A stretch of 64,000 nt of DNA from JALORV01 sp963780715 (GTDB lineage Bacteria > Pseudomonadota > Gammaproteobacteria > Burkholderiales > Burkholderiaceae_F). Positions 1 through 9,341 of the stretch are shown piece by piece. Within the stretch, counting starts at the first letter, position 1. Each line of letters starts with the position of its first letter. The stretch lies in NCBI GenBank assembly GCA_963780715.1, contig CAWADK010000007.1:1-64000 (forward strand), given 5' to 3'. Below the pieces are notes generated by a model. That model was not told the origin of the DNA. It ran no database searches and was given only the letters and a program-made list of their open reading frames with translations. Both the position numbers and the translations under genes were made by a program.

Positions 1-1669
1 CCTTGATGTCCTTGATCGCCATCGGCTTCACCTTCAGCGGGTTCTTGTCGAGGATCACCAGGTCGGCCAGCTTTCCGGCTTCGAGCGTGCCCTTGATGTT
101 GCCCTCGCGGTGCTGATCGGCGGCCCAGATCGTCATTGCCTTCAGGCCCTCCATCGGCGTGACGCGCTGGTCGGCGCCAATGACGGCGCCGCCGCGCGAG
201 ACGCGGTTGACGGCGGACCACAACATGAACATCTGGTCGAGCGGCGCGACGACGAAGTCGGTGTGGTTGGTCGGCTGCAGCCCCTTGTCGATCGCATCGC
301 GCATCGGGCTGATGTACATCGCCTGCTCCTTGCCGCGGTTGGCGATGTGCGCCTCGGCGAAGTAATACGTGTGCAGCGTGTAGAACGACGGCCGGATCTT
401 GTACTGCACGTACTTGTCGATCTGGTCCTTGCGCGTGAACTGCGCGTGGATCATCGTGACGTTGCGTTCCTTCGATAGGTCGCCGGCCGCGGCCACCTCG
501 TGCGCCTTGATGAAGGCATCGATGGCGCCATCGCCGTTGGCGTGCAGGTTCAGCGGAACGTTGAGGTCATACACCGCCTTCACCGCCTTGTTGACGACTT
601 CCTGCGGTGCCGTCAGCTCGCCGCTCCAGTCCTTTTCGCCGCCCGGACCGCCGGTGAGGTAGGGCGTAGTGAAGAACGCCGTCTTGCCCTGTGGCGAGCC
701 GTCGATGGTGATCTTCACGCCGCCAATCTTCAGCCGGTTGTCGTACTTCTGCCAGCCGGACAGCGGGTTGTCCTTCAGCACCGCCTCGAGTTCGGTGATG
801 AACGGATAGGCAATCACGTCGATGACAAAGCCACCGGACTTCGCGGCACGCTGCATCAAGGCAAGCTCCGCGGCGTGCGTTGCACCTTCGTGCGCCGTGG
901 TGACGCCGGCCGCTGCGTACAGCTTCTGGCCCGCGATGGACCACTCGACCTCCTGTGCCGAAGTCGGCTGCGGCAGCGAAGCGAAGATCGGCAGGTACGC
1001 CGTCTCCATGATCAGCCCGTACGGCTCGTTGGTGCCTGGCTTGCGCACGATGACGCCGCCGGGCGGAGTCTTGGTGTCGGCGCTGAAGTTCCACTTCTTC
1101 ATCGAACTCGAGTTCAGCACTGCGCCGTGCATCGACACGTGGCCCACCAGTACCGGGTTGTTCGGGAACGCCTGGTCGAGATCGTCCCGGTTCAGCAGCC
1201 GCCCGTTGGGCATGACGTTCTCATCGTAGCCGTAACACTGGATCACTTCGCCCTTGGGAATCTTCTTGTCGGCGGCGAATTTCCTGATCGCGGCGATGAT
1301 GCTGGGTACATCCTTCGCCGGCCCCGCGGGCGGCGCGTAGAGGTTGCACTGGTTGGCTACCGTCAGCGAACTGAAGTAGTGGCTGTGTGCGTCGATGAAT
1401 CCCGGTAGCAGCGTCTTGCCGGCGAGGTTCACTACCTTGGTCTTGGCGCCCTTGTGGCCTGCTTCCACCGTCTTGCGGTCGCCGACGGCGAGAATCCTGC
1501 CGTCCCTGACCGCCAGCGCCTGTGCCGACGGTGCCTTGTCATTCATCGTCACGATGTCGCCGCCTACATAGATCGCATCGGCGGCGGTGGACGTTTGCCC
1601 GAAGGCGGGCGCGGCAAGAAACGCGGCACCGATCAGCGCCGCGAGACGGTTCAGATTTCTCTTGTTCAT
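1..1669 (-). CDS. Exported metal-dependent amidohydrolase, YtcJ/Amidohydrolase_3 type (3' end outside window)
   Basis: The frame is open from an ATG at 1669 to the window edge, giving about 556 residues without the C-terminus. It begins with a signal peptide (basic MNKRNLNR, a hydrophobic stretch, then a cleavage-like AFGQ). A short beta-sandwich segment leads to the first metal motif, FIDAHSHYF (about residue 85). LHANGDGAIDAF and HTDFVVAPLDQMF further on match the later metal-binding and substrate segments of the YtcJ-like amidohydrolase family. Such enzymes hydrolyse amide, formamide or related C-N bonds; the substrate cannot be told from sequence. The signal peptide implies a periplasmic enzyme. 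The divergence-free neighbour downstream of its start is a beta-barrel protein on the same strand, so the two may be co-transcribed. No frameshift was seen in the frame checked at several positions. Confidence 0.88.
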   Translation of the reverse strand, partial: MNKRNLNRLAALIGAAFLAAPAFGQTSTAADAIYVGGDIVTMNDKAPSAQALAVRDGRILAVGDRKTVEAGHKGAKTKVVNLAGKTLLPGFIDAHSHYFSSLTVANQCNLYAPPAGPAKDVPSIIAAIRKFAADKKIPKGEVIQCYGYDENVMPNGRLLNRDDLDQAFPNNPVLVGHVSMHGAVLNSSSMKKWNFSADTKTPPGGVIVRKPGTNEPYGLIMETAYLPIFASLPQPTSAQEVEWSIAGQKLYAAAGVTTAHEGATHAAELALMQRAAKSGGFVIDVIAYPFITELEAVLKDNPLSGWQKYDNRLKIGGVKITIDGSPQGKTAFFTTPYLTGGPGGEKDWSGELTAPQEVVNKAVKAVYDLNVPLNLHANGDGAIDAFIKAHEVAAAGDLSKERNVTMIHAQFTRKDQIDKYVQYKIRPSFYTLHTYYFAEAHIANRGKEQAMYISPMRDAIDKGLQPTNHTDFVVAPLDQMFMLWSAVNRVSRGGAVIGADQRVTPMEGLKAMTIWAADQHREGNIKGTLEAGKLADLVILDKNPLKVKPMAIKDIK

Positions 1670-1765
1670 TCTTGGGTTCCTCTTAGCGCTACCACTAATT
1701 CCAGGCTACGTCGGCGAAGTCAGCCAGAAGTATGCTGCGCTCGACTTCCATGCTGCAGCTCGGCC

Positions 1766-2623
1766 TTACTTCGGGAAGAGCAGCGTCACCACGAGGCGGA
1801 ATCCCCAGCCGTGCGGGCCTCCTTCCGGACCGTCGGCCCAGTAACGCACGCCGCCGCCCACGCTCACCAGCTGGTCGCCGACCTTGGTGACCTTGGACAC
1901 GATCGCGTTGATCGGCACGGCCCACTGTTCGCGCTCCCAGTCGTAGGTGCTTTCCGTGTTGAGGGTGAACGACCACGCGGTCGGCGTCGTGTAGCTGACG
2001 AAGGGCTGCACGAAGGTCGCGTTCACGTCCTGCCTGCCGCTGCCGGCGAACGACCAGATGTGATTGGCGAGCAGCCCGTAGGTCCACGGACCATCCTGCT
2101 TGAGCGCCACACCGGTCGGCCCCGCGCCCCACTTCTTGACGGACAGCAGATCGTCCGACCCGGTCGGCAGCAGGAACACCGGCCCCGCGCCCCAGATCCA
2201 GCCGCCGGCCGTCGGCGCCTTCGGCGAGAAGAACACGCTTTGCACGATGTCGCCGATGCCCGACTGGCTGCCCGCGCCCGGATAGATCTCGTCCTGCCAG
2301 ACAACAGGCAGGATCGTGCGCGAGATCAGGTTCCACTCCGGGTTGAGATCGATCGGCAGCACTGGCTGGATGTTGAGCTGCCAGCGGTCGCCGCCGCGCG
2401 CCGCACCGATGTCGTGGTCGTAATTGAGCTGGAACGGCACGCTGATCAGCGCCGCCACCGGATTGGCGAGCTTCTTGGCGAGGTCCTCGGCGCTCGACGC
2501 TGCCGCGCCACGCGTGGCGGTGACGGTGTCCTGTGCCGCCGCCGGCGCGAGCAGTGTCGCGCAAGTCGCAGCAAGCATGCCGAGCCGTGTGCCGAGGGCA
2601 GCGAGCAAGGGATCTCGAATCAT
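1766..2623 (-). CDS. Outer-membrane beta-barrel protein, Phenol_MetA_deg-like 'transporter' family
   Basis: This 285-residue protein has an N-terminal signal peptide (hydrophobic run ending LLAPAAAQD). The rest is rich in alternating aromatic and polar strands typical of a beta barrel, such as WNLISRTILPVVW and GWGFRLVVTLLFPK, and ends in a hydrophobic strand. It contains the pattern GIGDIVQSVFFSPK found in proteins annotated as MetA-pathway or 'neuromedin U'-type outer-membrane transporters. The role is unproven. The gene lies about 100 bp upstream of the amidohydrolase on the same strand, which suggests a shared transcript and perhaps substrate uptake for that periplasmic enzyme. The family call rests on pattern recognition only. 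Confidence 0.7.
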   Translation of the reverse strand: MIRDPLLAALGTRLGMLAATCATLLAPAAAQDTVTATRGAAASSAEDLAKKLANPVAALISVPFQLNYDHDIGAARGGDRWQLNIQPVLPIDLNPEWNLISRTILPVVWQDEIYPGAGSQSGIGDIVQSVFFSPKAPTAGGWIWGAGPVFLLPTGSDDLLSVKKWGAGPTGVALKQDGPWTYGLLANHIWSFAGSGRQDVNATFVQPFVSYTTPTAWSFTLNTESTYDWEREQWAVPINAIVSKVTKVGDQLVSVGGGVRYWADGPEGGPHGWGFRLVVTLLFPK

Positions 2624-2770
2624 GTGAGCCTTTCTCGAGCTCAGGGTGCTGTGGCCCCAGGGTGGCCTTCACGCTGAGGTCGGCACGCGGGCCGAGGAGG
2701 ACGGCGAGTCTCGCCGTTCCAGTAAAGTGGAGTTGTCAAAAGCCCGACAATCCGGGCGTCGAGAGCGAGT

Positions 2771-3445
2771 GTGAAGCGGGGACTCAGTGAAGTCGAGGTC
2801 GGGTTCCTCGGGCGCGGTCCGTGGTTTGGCGGACTGCCCGCAGCACTGCAGGCACTGATCCTCGCGCACAGCCGCCAGCGCTCCTATCGGCGCGGCGAGT
2901 TCCTCATTCGCGAAGGCGAGCCCGGCAAGGGCATGCATGCACTGCTGCAGGGGCGTACGCGGCATGTGCGCTCGGTGGGCGACGGCGGCGAGGTGCTGCT
3001 TCACATCGGGGAGCCCGGCATCTGGTTTGGCGAGTACCCGCTGCTGTGCGGGCAGCCGACCATTGGCAGCGTCGTCGCCGACACCTCGGTGCGCACGCTG
3101 TTCCTTTCGAAGGAGGCGTTCGATCGCATCGTCGATGCCGAGCCGCGCTACTACCGCGCATTCAATCTGCTCCTGTGCGAACGCTTTGCGCTGAGCTTCC
3201 GGTTGCTGGCTGAAGCGCGCGGGCTGTCGCCCGAGGAGTGGCTGCGCCAGCGACTCGCTGGCGTGGCCGAAGTGCAGGGCCGCGACACTGCGGTGGCCGC
3301 GGGGCCGACGACGCTGACGATGTCGCAGACCCAACTCGCCAACATGGTCGGCCTGTCGCGCCAGACGCTGAACGTACTGCTGGCCCGGCTGCAGGCGCGC
3401 GGACTGGTCGAGATCGGCTACCGCAAGGTGCGGCTGCTCACGTGA
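2771..3445 (+). CDS. Crp/Fnr-family transcription regulator
   Basis: The 224-residue protein has an N-terminal cyclic-nucleotide-binding-type beta roll (about residues 20-130, with RRGEFLIREGEPGKGMHALLQG and GIWFGEYPLLCG) and a C-terminal winged helix. The recognition helix region is LTMSQTQLANMVGLSRQTLNVLLARL, the classic Crp/Fnr helix-turn-helix. No Fnr-type N-terminal cysteine cluster is present, so it is not an oxygen-sensing FNR; the ligand is unknown. The start chosen is GTG at 2771, preceded by a purine-rich GAGAGCGA. It is transcribed divergently from the beta-barrel/amidohydrolase pair, so that pair is a candidate target, and it lies 10 bp upstream of an MFS transporter. Confidence 0.88.
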   Translation: MKRGLSEVEVGFLGRGPWFGGLPAALQALILAHSRQRSYRRGEFLIREGEPGKGMHALLQGRTRHVRSVGDGGEVLLHIGEPGIWFGEYPLLCGQPTIGSVVADTSVRTLFLSKEAFDRIVDAEPRYYRAFNLLLCERFALSFRLLAEARGLSPEEWLRQRLAGVAEVQGRDTAVAAGPTTLTMSQTQLANMVGLSRQTLNVLLARLQARGLVEIGYRKVRLLT

Positions 3446-3455
3446 CTCGACCAAC

Positions 3456-4757
3456 ATGGCGCATCGCGAGCCTGTCCCATCGCCCTGGCTGACGCGCCGC
3501 ACGCTCGGCTGGGCGCTCTACGACGTCGCCAGCTCGACCTACGCTGCATTAGTGCCGCCATATTTCGGCCTGTACTTCGTCGCGCTCGCCGGTGCGGGCA
3601 ACCCGGCGGCTGGCGCCTGGGGCGCCGTTGCTGGGGCGAGCCTCGTGGTGGCGGGCGTGCTGTCGCCGCTCGCCGGTGCGCGGGCCGACCGTACCGGACA
3701 TTGGCTGGGAATACTGACGCTCGCCACAGCGGTCTGTGTCGTCGCGGTGCTGCTGCTGCCGGCGGCCGCTTCGCATGGATTGCTGCCGGCCGCGGCTGCA
3801 TTCCTCATCTCGCAGGTGGGCTACACACTGGCAACCAGCGTGTACGACTCGTACGTTGTCGACATCGCACCGGCGTCTCATCGCGGGCGCGTCTCCGGCA
3901 TCGGATGGGCGCTTGGCCTGCTGGGAGGCATCGCGGCCATCGTCGGTGCCCTGTGGCTGATGCGAGGTGTGCCGCCAGAGGCGCAGGTGCAGCGGCTGGG
4001 CGACGCGTTCATTCTTTGTGGCGTGCTGTTCGCGGTCCTTGCATTGCCAGGATTGGCCGGCCTGCGCGGCCTGCGTGCCGTAGTGCCTTCAGTGCAGACA
4101 CCTGGTGCCGGGCCGGGAGCCAGCCTGCGCGCGGTCGGGGCGACGCTGCGCGATTGGCGCCGGCACCGAGTCGCTCTGCGGGTGCTGACGGCGTTCTTCC
4201 TGATCAATGACGTGATGGTCACGATCGTGTTCTTCATTGCGATCGTCGTACGGGATCGTTTCGGTCTCGACGTCGAGGGCGTGCTGTGGCTTTCGCTGCT
4301 CTTCCACGTCATCGCAATCCCGTCGACGGTCGCCTTCGGCATGCTGGCCGACCGCGGCGGCGCCCGGCGATCTCTGGCCGTGATGTGCACCTTGCTGGCC
4401 GGCGCGATCCTGCTGCTCGCGTTCGGCCGTGCCGCCTGGTCGCCGGTGCTGGCTATCGTGCTGCTGGGGCTGGTCTTCGCGTCGATCCAGGCCGTCTTCC
4501 GCTCGCTCTATGCGGGGCTGGTCCCATTGGACAAGGCGGCGGAACTCTTCGGCTTCAATTCGATCGCCGGTCGCCTCTCGGCCGCGCTCGGTCCGCTGCT
4601 GTTCGGTGCAGCGGTGGCAGTGCTCGGTAGCCAGACCTGGGCGCTCTGCCTGCTGCTCGTCCCGCTCGCAGCGGGTGTGGCCCTGCTCTTCAGCGCGGAC
4701 CTGCCGCCCGCAGCGGCAGGAGGCGGAGTCTCGCCAGCCGCAGCGCGCGCACGCTGA
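3456..4757 (+). CDS. MFS transporter, UMF1/Atg22-like
   Basis: The 433-residue protein has about twelve hydrophobic segments. The opening motif LGWALYDVASSTYAALV, followed by PYFGLYFV, is characteristic of the UMF1 (Atg22-like) branch of the major facilitator superfamily. The second half carries a repeated MFS signature, GMLADRGGARRSL, between predicted helices. Such proteins export amino acids or other small solutes at the inner membrane; the substrate is not inferable. The start is ATG 3456, 10 bp after the Crp/Fnr gene, so the two are probably one transcript. Confidence 0.85.
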   Translation: MAHREPVPSPWLTRRTLGWALYDVASSTYAALVPPYFGLYFVALAGAGNPAAGAWGAVAGASLVVAGVLSPLAGARADRTGHWLGILTLATAVCVVAVLLLPAAASHGLLPAAAAFLISQVGYTLATSVYDSYVVDIAPASHRGRVSGIGWALGLLGGIAAIVGALWLMRGVPPEAQVQRLGDAFILCGVLFAVLALPGLAGLRGLRAVVPSVQTPGAGPGASLRAVGATLRDWRRHRVALRVLTAFFLINDVMVTIVFFIAIVVRDRFGLDVEGVLWLSLLFHVIAIPSTVAFGMLADRGGARRSLAVMCTLLAGAILLLAFGRAAWSPVLAIVLLGLVFASIQAVFRSLYAGLVPLDKAAELFGFNSIAGRLSAALGPLLFGAAVAVLGSQTWALCLLLVPLAAGVALLFSADLPPAAAGGGVSPAAARAR

Positions 4758-4774
4758 GCCGGCGCCGTTTTTCT

Positions 4775-6469
4775 TCAGGAACGGAGGCGGGCGGTCGCGC
4801 GGATCGCTGAGAGCGTCGCGTTCGGCGTGATCACTTCAGGGTCAGTGCGCAGCTCAATCAGGGCCGGCAGCCGCTTCTCGCGCATGAATGAAAGTGCCTG
4901 CGCCAGCGCCGAGCCGAAGTCCGCGGTCGTCTCGATGACGGCGCCGAAGGCACCGTACGATTCCGCCAGCCGTGCGAAGTCCGGGTTGGTCAGGCGCGTG
5001 CCATGGTCCCGCCCCGGGAACTCGCGTTCCTGGTGCATGCGGATCGTGCCGTACATGGAGTTGTTGAACACGAGGATCAGCACGGCCGCGCCGTACTGCA
5101 GCGCGGTGGCCAGTTCCTGCCCGGTCATCAGGAAATCGCCGTCGCCGGCAAAGGCCACCACGGTGCGTTCAGGCGCCGCAATCTTCGCGGCGATCGCCGC
5201 CGGGACGCCGTAACCCATGCTGCCGGCCGTCGGCGCGAGTTGCGTTCGCAGACCGGGGTAGCGCCAGAAACGGTGCGCCCAGCCACTGAAGTTGCCGGCG
5301 CCATTCGTGATGATCGCGTCCTCGGGCACGGCGCGGCGCAGGATCTGCACCACCTCCCAGAGGTCGAGTGTCGGGTTCGCGTGCGCGTACACCGCGGGCC
5401 GCTGCTGCCAGGCCTCGAACTCGACGTGCGCGCTCGCGAGCGTTGGCCGCCACGGCGGCTCCTCGACCGGCAGCGTCATCGCCAGCCGGGCGGCGAACTG
5501 CGGCATGCCGGCGTTGATTGCGAGGCTGGGCTGGTACACGCGGCCGAGTTCTTCGACGCCGGCGTGGACGTGGACCAGCGCCTGCTGCGGCACGGGGGCT
5601 GTCAGCAGGGTGTAGCCCGATGTTGTCATTTCGCCGAGCCGCGGCCCGAAGGCGAGCACGAGGTCGGCCTCGCGGATGCGCTGCGCCAGCTTGGGATTGA
5701 TGCCGATGCCGACATCGCCGATGTAATTCGGGTGCCGGTTGTCGAAGACATCCTGGGACCGGAACGCACAGGCGACCGGCAGGTAGTTCGCCTCGACGAA
5801 ACGCTTCAGGTTGTCGCAGGCCGCTTCGGTCCAGCCCGGACCACCGACGATGACGACCGGGCGCTGCGAGCGGCCGAGCAGCCGGCGCAATGCGGCCATC
5901 TGTATGTCGGAGGGCGCCGGCTGCACCGGCTGGTGACACAGCGCATCGGGCACCTCGACCTCGCGCGGCTGCATGTCTTCGGGCAAGGCGAGCACGACCG
6001 GCCCCGGGCGTCCACTGGTGGCGACCTGGAATGCGCGCGCGACATACTCCGGCACGCGTTCGGCGTCATCGATCTGGGCGACCCACTTCGTCATCGGGCC
6101 GAACATGCGCCGGTAGTCGATCTCCTGGAAAGCCTCTCGTTCGGCGAACTCGTTGCCGACCTGGCCGACGAACAGGATGACCGGCGTCGAGTCCTGGAAC
6201 GAGGTGTGGATGCCGATGGCCGCATTGGTCGCGCCCGGGCCACGGGTGACGAAGGCCACGCCCGGCTGGCCGGTCAGCTTGGCGTAGGCGTCGGCCATGA
6301 AGGCCGCGCCCGACTCATGCCGCGTGACGATCAGCTTGATCATCTCGCGCGCGTCGTAGAGCGCGTCGAGCACGCCGATGTAGCTCTCGCCCGGCACGCA
6401 GAAGGCGTGATTGACGCCCTGGATCAGGAGCTGGTCGACGAGAACGCGGGCGCCGGTGCGCTTGGCCAT
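4775..6469 (-). CDS. Thiamine-diphosphate-dependent enzyme, acetolactate-synthase-like
   Basis: Translation from ATG 6469 gives 564 residues with the three-domain ThDP fold. The N-terminal PYR domain has the activating glutamate in TRHESGAAFMADAYAKLTG. A central domain contains VVIVGGPGWTEA. The C-terminal PP domain has the ThDP/Mg motif AFAGDGDFLMTGQEL followed by NNSMYGTIRMHQ. The open frame extends to 6556, but MAKRTGARVLVDQLL is the usual family N-terminus. It resembles the large subunit of acetolactate synthase, yet no small-subunit gene is adjacent. It is better called a ThDP-binding decarboxylase or carboligase of unknown substrate. It is convergent with the MFS gene. Confidence 0.88.
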   Translation of the reverse strand: MAKRTGARVLVDQLLIQGVNHAFCVPGESYIGVLDALYDAREMIKLIVTRHESGAAFMADAYAKLTGQPGVAFVTRGPGATNAAIGIHTSFQDSTPVILFVGQVGNEFAEREAFQEIDYRRMFGPMTKWVAQIDDAERVPEYVARAFQVATSGRPGPVVLALPEDMQPREVEVPDALCHQPVQPAPSDIQMAALRRLLGRSQRPVVIVGGPGWTEAACDNLKRFVEANYLPVACAFRSQDVFDNRHPNYIGDVGIGINPKLAQRIREADLVLAFGPRLGEMTTSGYTLLTAPVPQQALVHVHAGVEELGRVYQPSLAINAGMPQFAARLAMTLPVEEPPWRPTLASAHVEFEAWQQRPAVYAHANPTLDLWEVVQILRRAVPEDAIITNGAGNFSGWAHRFWRYPGLRTQLAPTAGSMGYGVPAAIAAKIAAPERTVVAFAGDGDFLMTGQELATALQYGAAVLILVFNNSMYGTIRMHQEREFPGRDHGTRLTNPDFARLAESYGAFGAVIETTADFGSALAQALSFMREKRLPALIELRTDPEVITPNATLSAIRATARLRS

Positions 6470-6706
6470 GCGGGCGAGGCGGGTGATGAGGGCGGCAGGA
6501 TACCAGCGCGGTCCGTCGCGACTGGGTGTCGCCCGCAATGACCCCGTGGCCTGCAACAGCCAATTCAGGTCTGCCTCGCGCGCCGGCGCGGGCGATTGCT
6601 TTGTCGCTCGCCTTGCGAATATGCGACGGCTATTCGACGCGGCTCGCTTCGCGCACTCGGCTCGCGCTGGCGCGCCCTTCAGTCCCGAATCGACTGTTGC
6701 AGGCCA

Positions 6707-7379
6707 CTACAGCGCGCGCCGGCGCGGCAGGTAGAGATCCTGGCGGTACGTCAGCACCAGTTGGGGGGTGAAGACGACAAGCGCGGAGAACAGCATGCCC
6801 GACATCAACGCCTCGCCCCACGCCAGCAGCAGCGAGTAGGCCAAATGGTCGCCCACCAGTCGGGGGGCGGCTGCCAGTTCGAGCGCAGACACCAGCAGTA
6901 TCAGGGCGCTGGTACAGGCGGTCACGACCAGCGTGACGAACATTCCGTTGCCGATGATGAAGACGAACAGGTTGTGCGGCAGCCTGCGCTCGAGCTGCCG
7001 CTGCAGCGCCGTGGCCAGCCAGGCGGGCAGCACCGCCAGCACGGCGCCATTGATCCCGAAGTTGGCCCACGAGCCGCCGTCAAGGAAGGTGTACAGGACA
7101 AGTGCCGCCAGCAGCCCGACGACGGCACGTGCGCGTCCGAACACGAGCGCGAAGAGCGCACTGCCGAGCAGCCCGAAGTCCAGCCCGACCGGCGAGCGGA
7201 CGTGCATCGCCCACATCATCGCGACGGCCACGATGCCTGCGAACCAGGCATGTTGCGCGCTCTGGGTCGGAAGGAAAGTTGGCACGCCCGGCACGCGCGG
7301 CCAGCAGCGCCGCCGGCACGGTGATGAGCCAGCCCAGGACAATCAGCAGCTCGGGTGCAGGGGCGTGCAGCAGACTCAT
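6707..7379 (-). CDS. CbiM-like (COG3235) integral membrane protein, split by a +1 frameshift
   Basis: Two overlapping frames together make one 223-residue membrane protein. The N-terminal part starts at ATG 7379 (MSLLHAPAPELLIVLGWLI) and runs to about FPSDP. The sequence resumes in the +1 frame with SAQHAWFAGIVAVAMMWAM and continues to the stop at 6707. The joined protein has about six hydrophobic helices plus motifs NFGINGAVLAVLPAWL and LLLAWGEALMSGML, as in the CbiM-like energy-coupling-factor permease relatives of proteobacteria. One base must be skipped near 7262-7265. The most economical site is after CCA at 7265-7263. No ECF ATPase gene is adjacent, so the transport role is inferred from family only. 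Confidence 0.75.
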
Positions 7380-7509
7380 CGGCGACGCTGAATTGGCCAG
7401 CAAAGTGTTGATTATGCCGGCGGGCCTTTCGAGCGGCAGCAGCGGGCGGCGGCAGCGGGTCGCGATGGCCGGCGTAGACTGAACCATTGGCATCAAGCAG
7501 GGGTTTCAG

Positions 7510-7806
7510 ATGAGCAACACCGTGCCGGAACGGGTGAACCTGGACGACGTCACCCGCCTTGTGGAGCAACTCGAACGCGACCTCGCGAAGGTCCGGGCAG
7601 GCGGTGCGAGCGTCGATACCTTGCGCAGCGAGGTCGACCAGTTGCGCAACGCACTGTCGGCGCCGGAGCCGTCGCACGGTGAGCTGAACCAGGGACTGCA
7701 CGGGGTTCGTGATCGCCTGGCGGCGCTGTCCGACGAACTGTTCGGCGATGCCCTGAAGGGCTCCGACTACATCGCGCGCATCGGCCGCATCCTCGGCCTC
7801 AGTTAA
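7510..7806 (+). CDS. Small coiled-coil protein of unknown function
   Basis: This 98-residue soluble protein is dominated by heptad-like helices (LVEQLERDLAKVRAGG, then LRSEVDQLRNAL) and ends with ALKGSDYIARIGRILGLS. I do not recognise the family. It starts at ATG 7510 and ends 7 bp before the aldo/keto reductase start, so the two are likely one transcription unit. It is divergent from the CbiM-like gene. Codon use looks like that of the neighbouring genes, which supports a real gene. Confidence 0.65.
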   Translation: MSNTVPERVNLDDVTRLVEQLERDLAKVRAGGASVDTLRSEVDQLRNALSAPEPSHGELNQGLHGVRDRLAALSDELFGDALKGSDYIARIGRILGLS

Positions 7807-7813
7807 CACTTCG

Positions 7814-8842
7814 ATGCAGTACGTCAACCTCGGAGCGAGCGGCCTCAAGGTCTCCCGCATCGCGCTCGGCATGATGACCTTCGGCACGTCCGCATGGCGG
7901 CCGTGGGTGCTGGACGAAGCGGCGGCGCGGCCCATCGTCCGCCGCGCGTTCGAGCTCGGCATCAACCTGTTCGACACGGCCGACATGTACTCGGCCGGAT
8001 TGTCGGAAGAGATCACCGGTCGCCTGCTGGCCGAGTTCGCTGCGCGCGACGAGGTCGTCATTGCGACTAAGCTGTTTTACCCGGTCGATCTGGCGTTCAA
8101 GGGTGGCAACGATCCGGGGCCGAAGCCGGTGCAGCGTCCAAACCAGAGCGGCCTGTCGCGCAAGCGCATCTTTGCGGCGGCCGATGCGAGCCTCAAGCGG
8201 CTCGGCACCGACTACATCGACCTCTACCAGATCCATCGTTTCGACCCGGCCACTCCCATCGAGGAAACGATGGAGGCGCTGCACGATCTGGTGCGCGCCG
8301 GCAAGGTGCGCTACCTCGGCGCCTCCAGCATGTGGGCATGGCAGTTCGCGAAGATGCAGCACGCGGCCGAGCGCCATGGCTGGACGCGATTCGTCTCGAT
8401 GCAGAACCACTACAACCTGGCCTATCGCGAGGAAGAGCGCGAAATGATCCCGCTGGCGCGCGACCAGGGCGTGGGGCTGCTGCCATGGAGCCCGCTCGCG
8501 CGCGGTTTCCTCGCCGGCAATCGCGGACGGGATGACCGCGCGGCCGGCGTCACGGCGCGGGCGCGCACCGACGACATCGCCCTGAAGCTCTATTACCAGG
8601 ACAGCGACTTCGAGGTGCTGGCGGCGTTGCAGGCGCTGGCCGTCGCCAAGGGCGTGTCGAGCGCGAAGCTCGCGTACGCGTGGCTGCTGGCGCGGCCCGG
8701 AGTCACGGCGCCCATCGTCGGCGCGAGCCAGACGTGGCAGCTCGAAGAGGCTGTCCAGGCGCTGGAGGTGAATCTGTCCGCCGAGGACAGAGCTGCGCTC
8801 GAAGAACCGTACCGGCCGCACCCGATACTCGGGCACACCTGA
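7814..8842 (+). CDS. Aldo/keto reductase
   Basis: The 342-residue protein has the aldo/keto reductase barrel. Visible catalytic tetrad residues are Asp and Tyr in LFDTADMYSAG, Lys in VVIATKLFY and His in YQIHRFDP. The NADPH-binding end has PIVGASQTWQLEEAV. It should reduce aldehydes or ketones with NADPH in the cytoplasm; the substrate is unknown. The length fits the family. It lies 7 bp after a small coiled-coil gene. Confidence 0.93.
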   Translation: MQYVNLGASGLKVSRIALGMMTFGTSAWRPWVLDEAAARPIVRRAFELGINLFDTADMYSAGLSEEITGRLLAEFAARDEVVIATKLFYPVDLAFKGGNDPGPKPVQRPNQSGLSRKRIFAAADASLKRLGTDYIDLYQIHRFDPATPIEETMEALHDLVRAGKVRYLGASSMWAWQFAKMQHAAERHGWTRFVSMQNHYNLAYREEEREMIPLARDQGVGLLPWSPLARGFLAGNRGRDDRAAGVTARARTDDIALKLYYQDSDFEVLAALQALAVAKGVSSAKLAYAWLLARPGVTAPIVGASQTWQLEEAVQALEVNLSAEDRAALEEPYRPHPILGHT

Positions 8843-8879
8843 TTCACCGCGTGGTGCGCAGTCGCGCCCGGTGTCCTCG

Positions 8880-9287
8880 CTACGGAGCCTTGATCAGCGC
8901 GCCCGGCGGGTTCGTCGGTCGCTCTGCGGGCAACTGCGCGATCATGCAGTCGACTGAGCGGTTGGTGCGCGGATCGTTCGCGGCCATGAATTGAGTCTGC
9001 ACCGCCTCGCGAAAGGCGGTCGGCGTGATGCGCTGGTAGAACAGGCGCGAACTCAGATCGAGCAGGATGTCGAAGTTACCGCCCTGGTCCGGCACCGACG
9101 AGGCATCGAACTTCGTCAGCTGCATCGGGCCGATCCAAAGCGGCTGGCACTGGGCCGTGACGGTGTCCAGGTAGTCGTTGAATCCCGCCGACTTCTTGTT
9201 GTAGACCCATGCGTCCGGCGCGCACGCAACGACGAGTGTTGTCGACAACGCTGCAATGACGCGCGCTGCGCGTCGCACTCCGCTCAT
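8880..9287 (-). CDS. Putative lipoprotein of unknown function
   Basis: The 135-residue product has a lipoprotein signal: basic MSGVRRAAR, hydrophobic core, and lipobox-like LVVAC with Cys at about residue 22. The mature part has two further cysteines (TAQCQPLW and SVDCMIAQL), which could form a disulfide in the periplasm. I do not recognise the family. It is convergent with the aldo/keto reductase and lies upstream of, and on the same strand as, the cheY-like gene. Confidence 0.65.
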   Translation of the reverse strand: MSGVRRAARVIAALSTTLVVACAPDAWVYNKKSAGFNDYLDTVTAQCQPLWIGPMQLTKFDASSVPDQGGNFDILLDLSSRLFYQRITPTAFREAVQTQFMAANDPRTNRSVDCMIAQLPAERPTNPPGALIKAP

Positions 9288-9341
9288 GTTTCCTCCACGA
9301 CTTCCCGACCGGGACGCCGCGGATTCTAGGCGTGCGCCGGT

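Noticed and set aside
5003..6541. 512-codon open frame antisense to the ThDP enzyme
   Set aside because: Shadow frame rich in Arg, Asp and Val; the opposite strand encodes an enzyme with all cofactor motifs.
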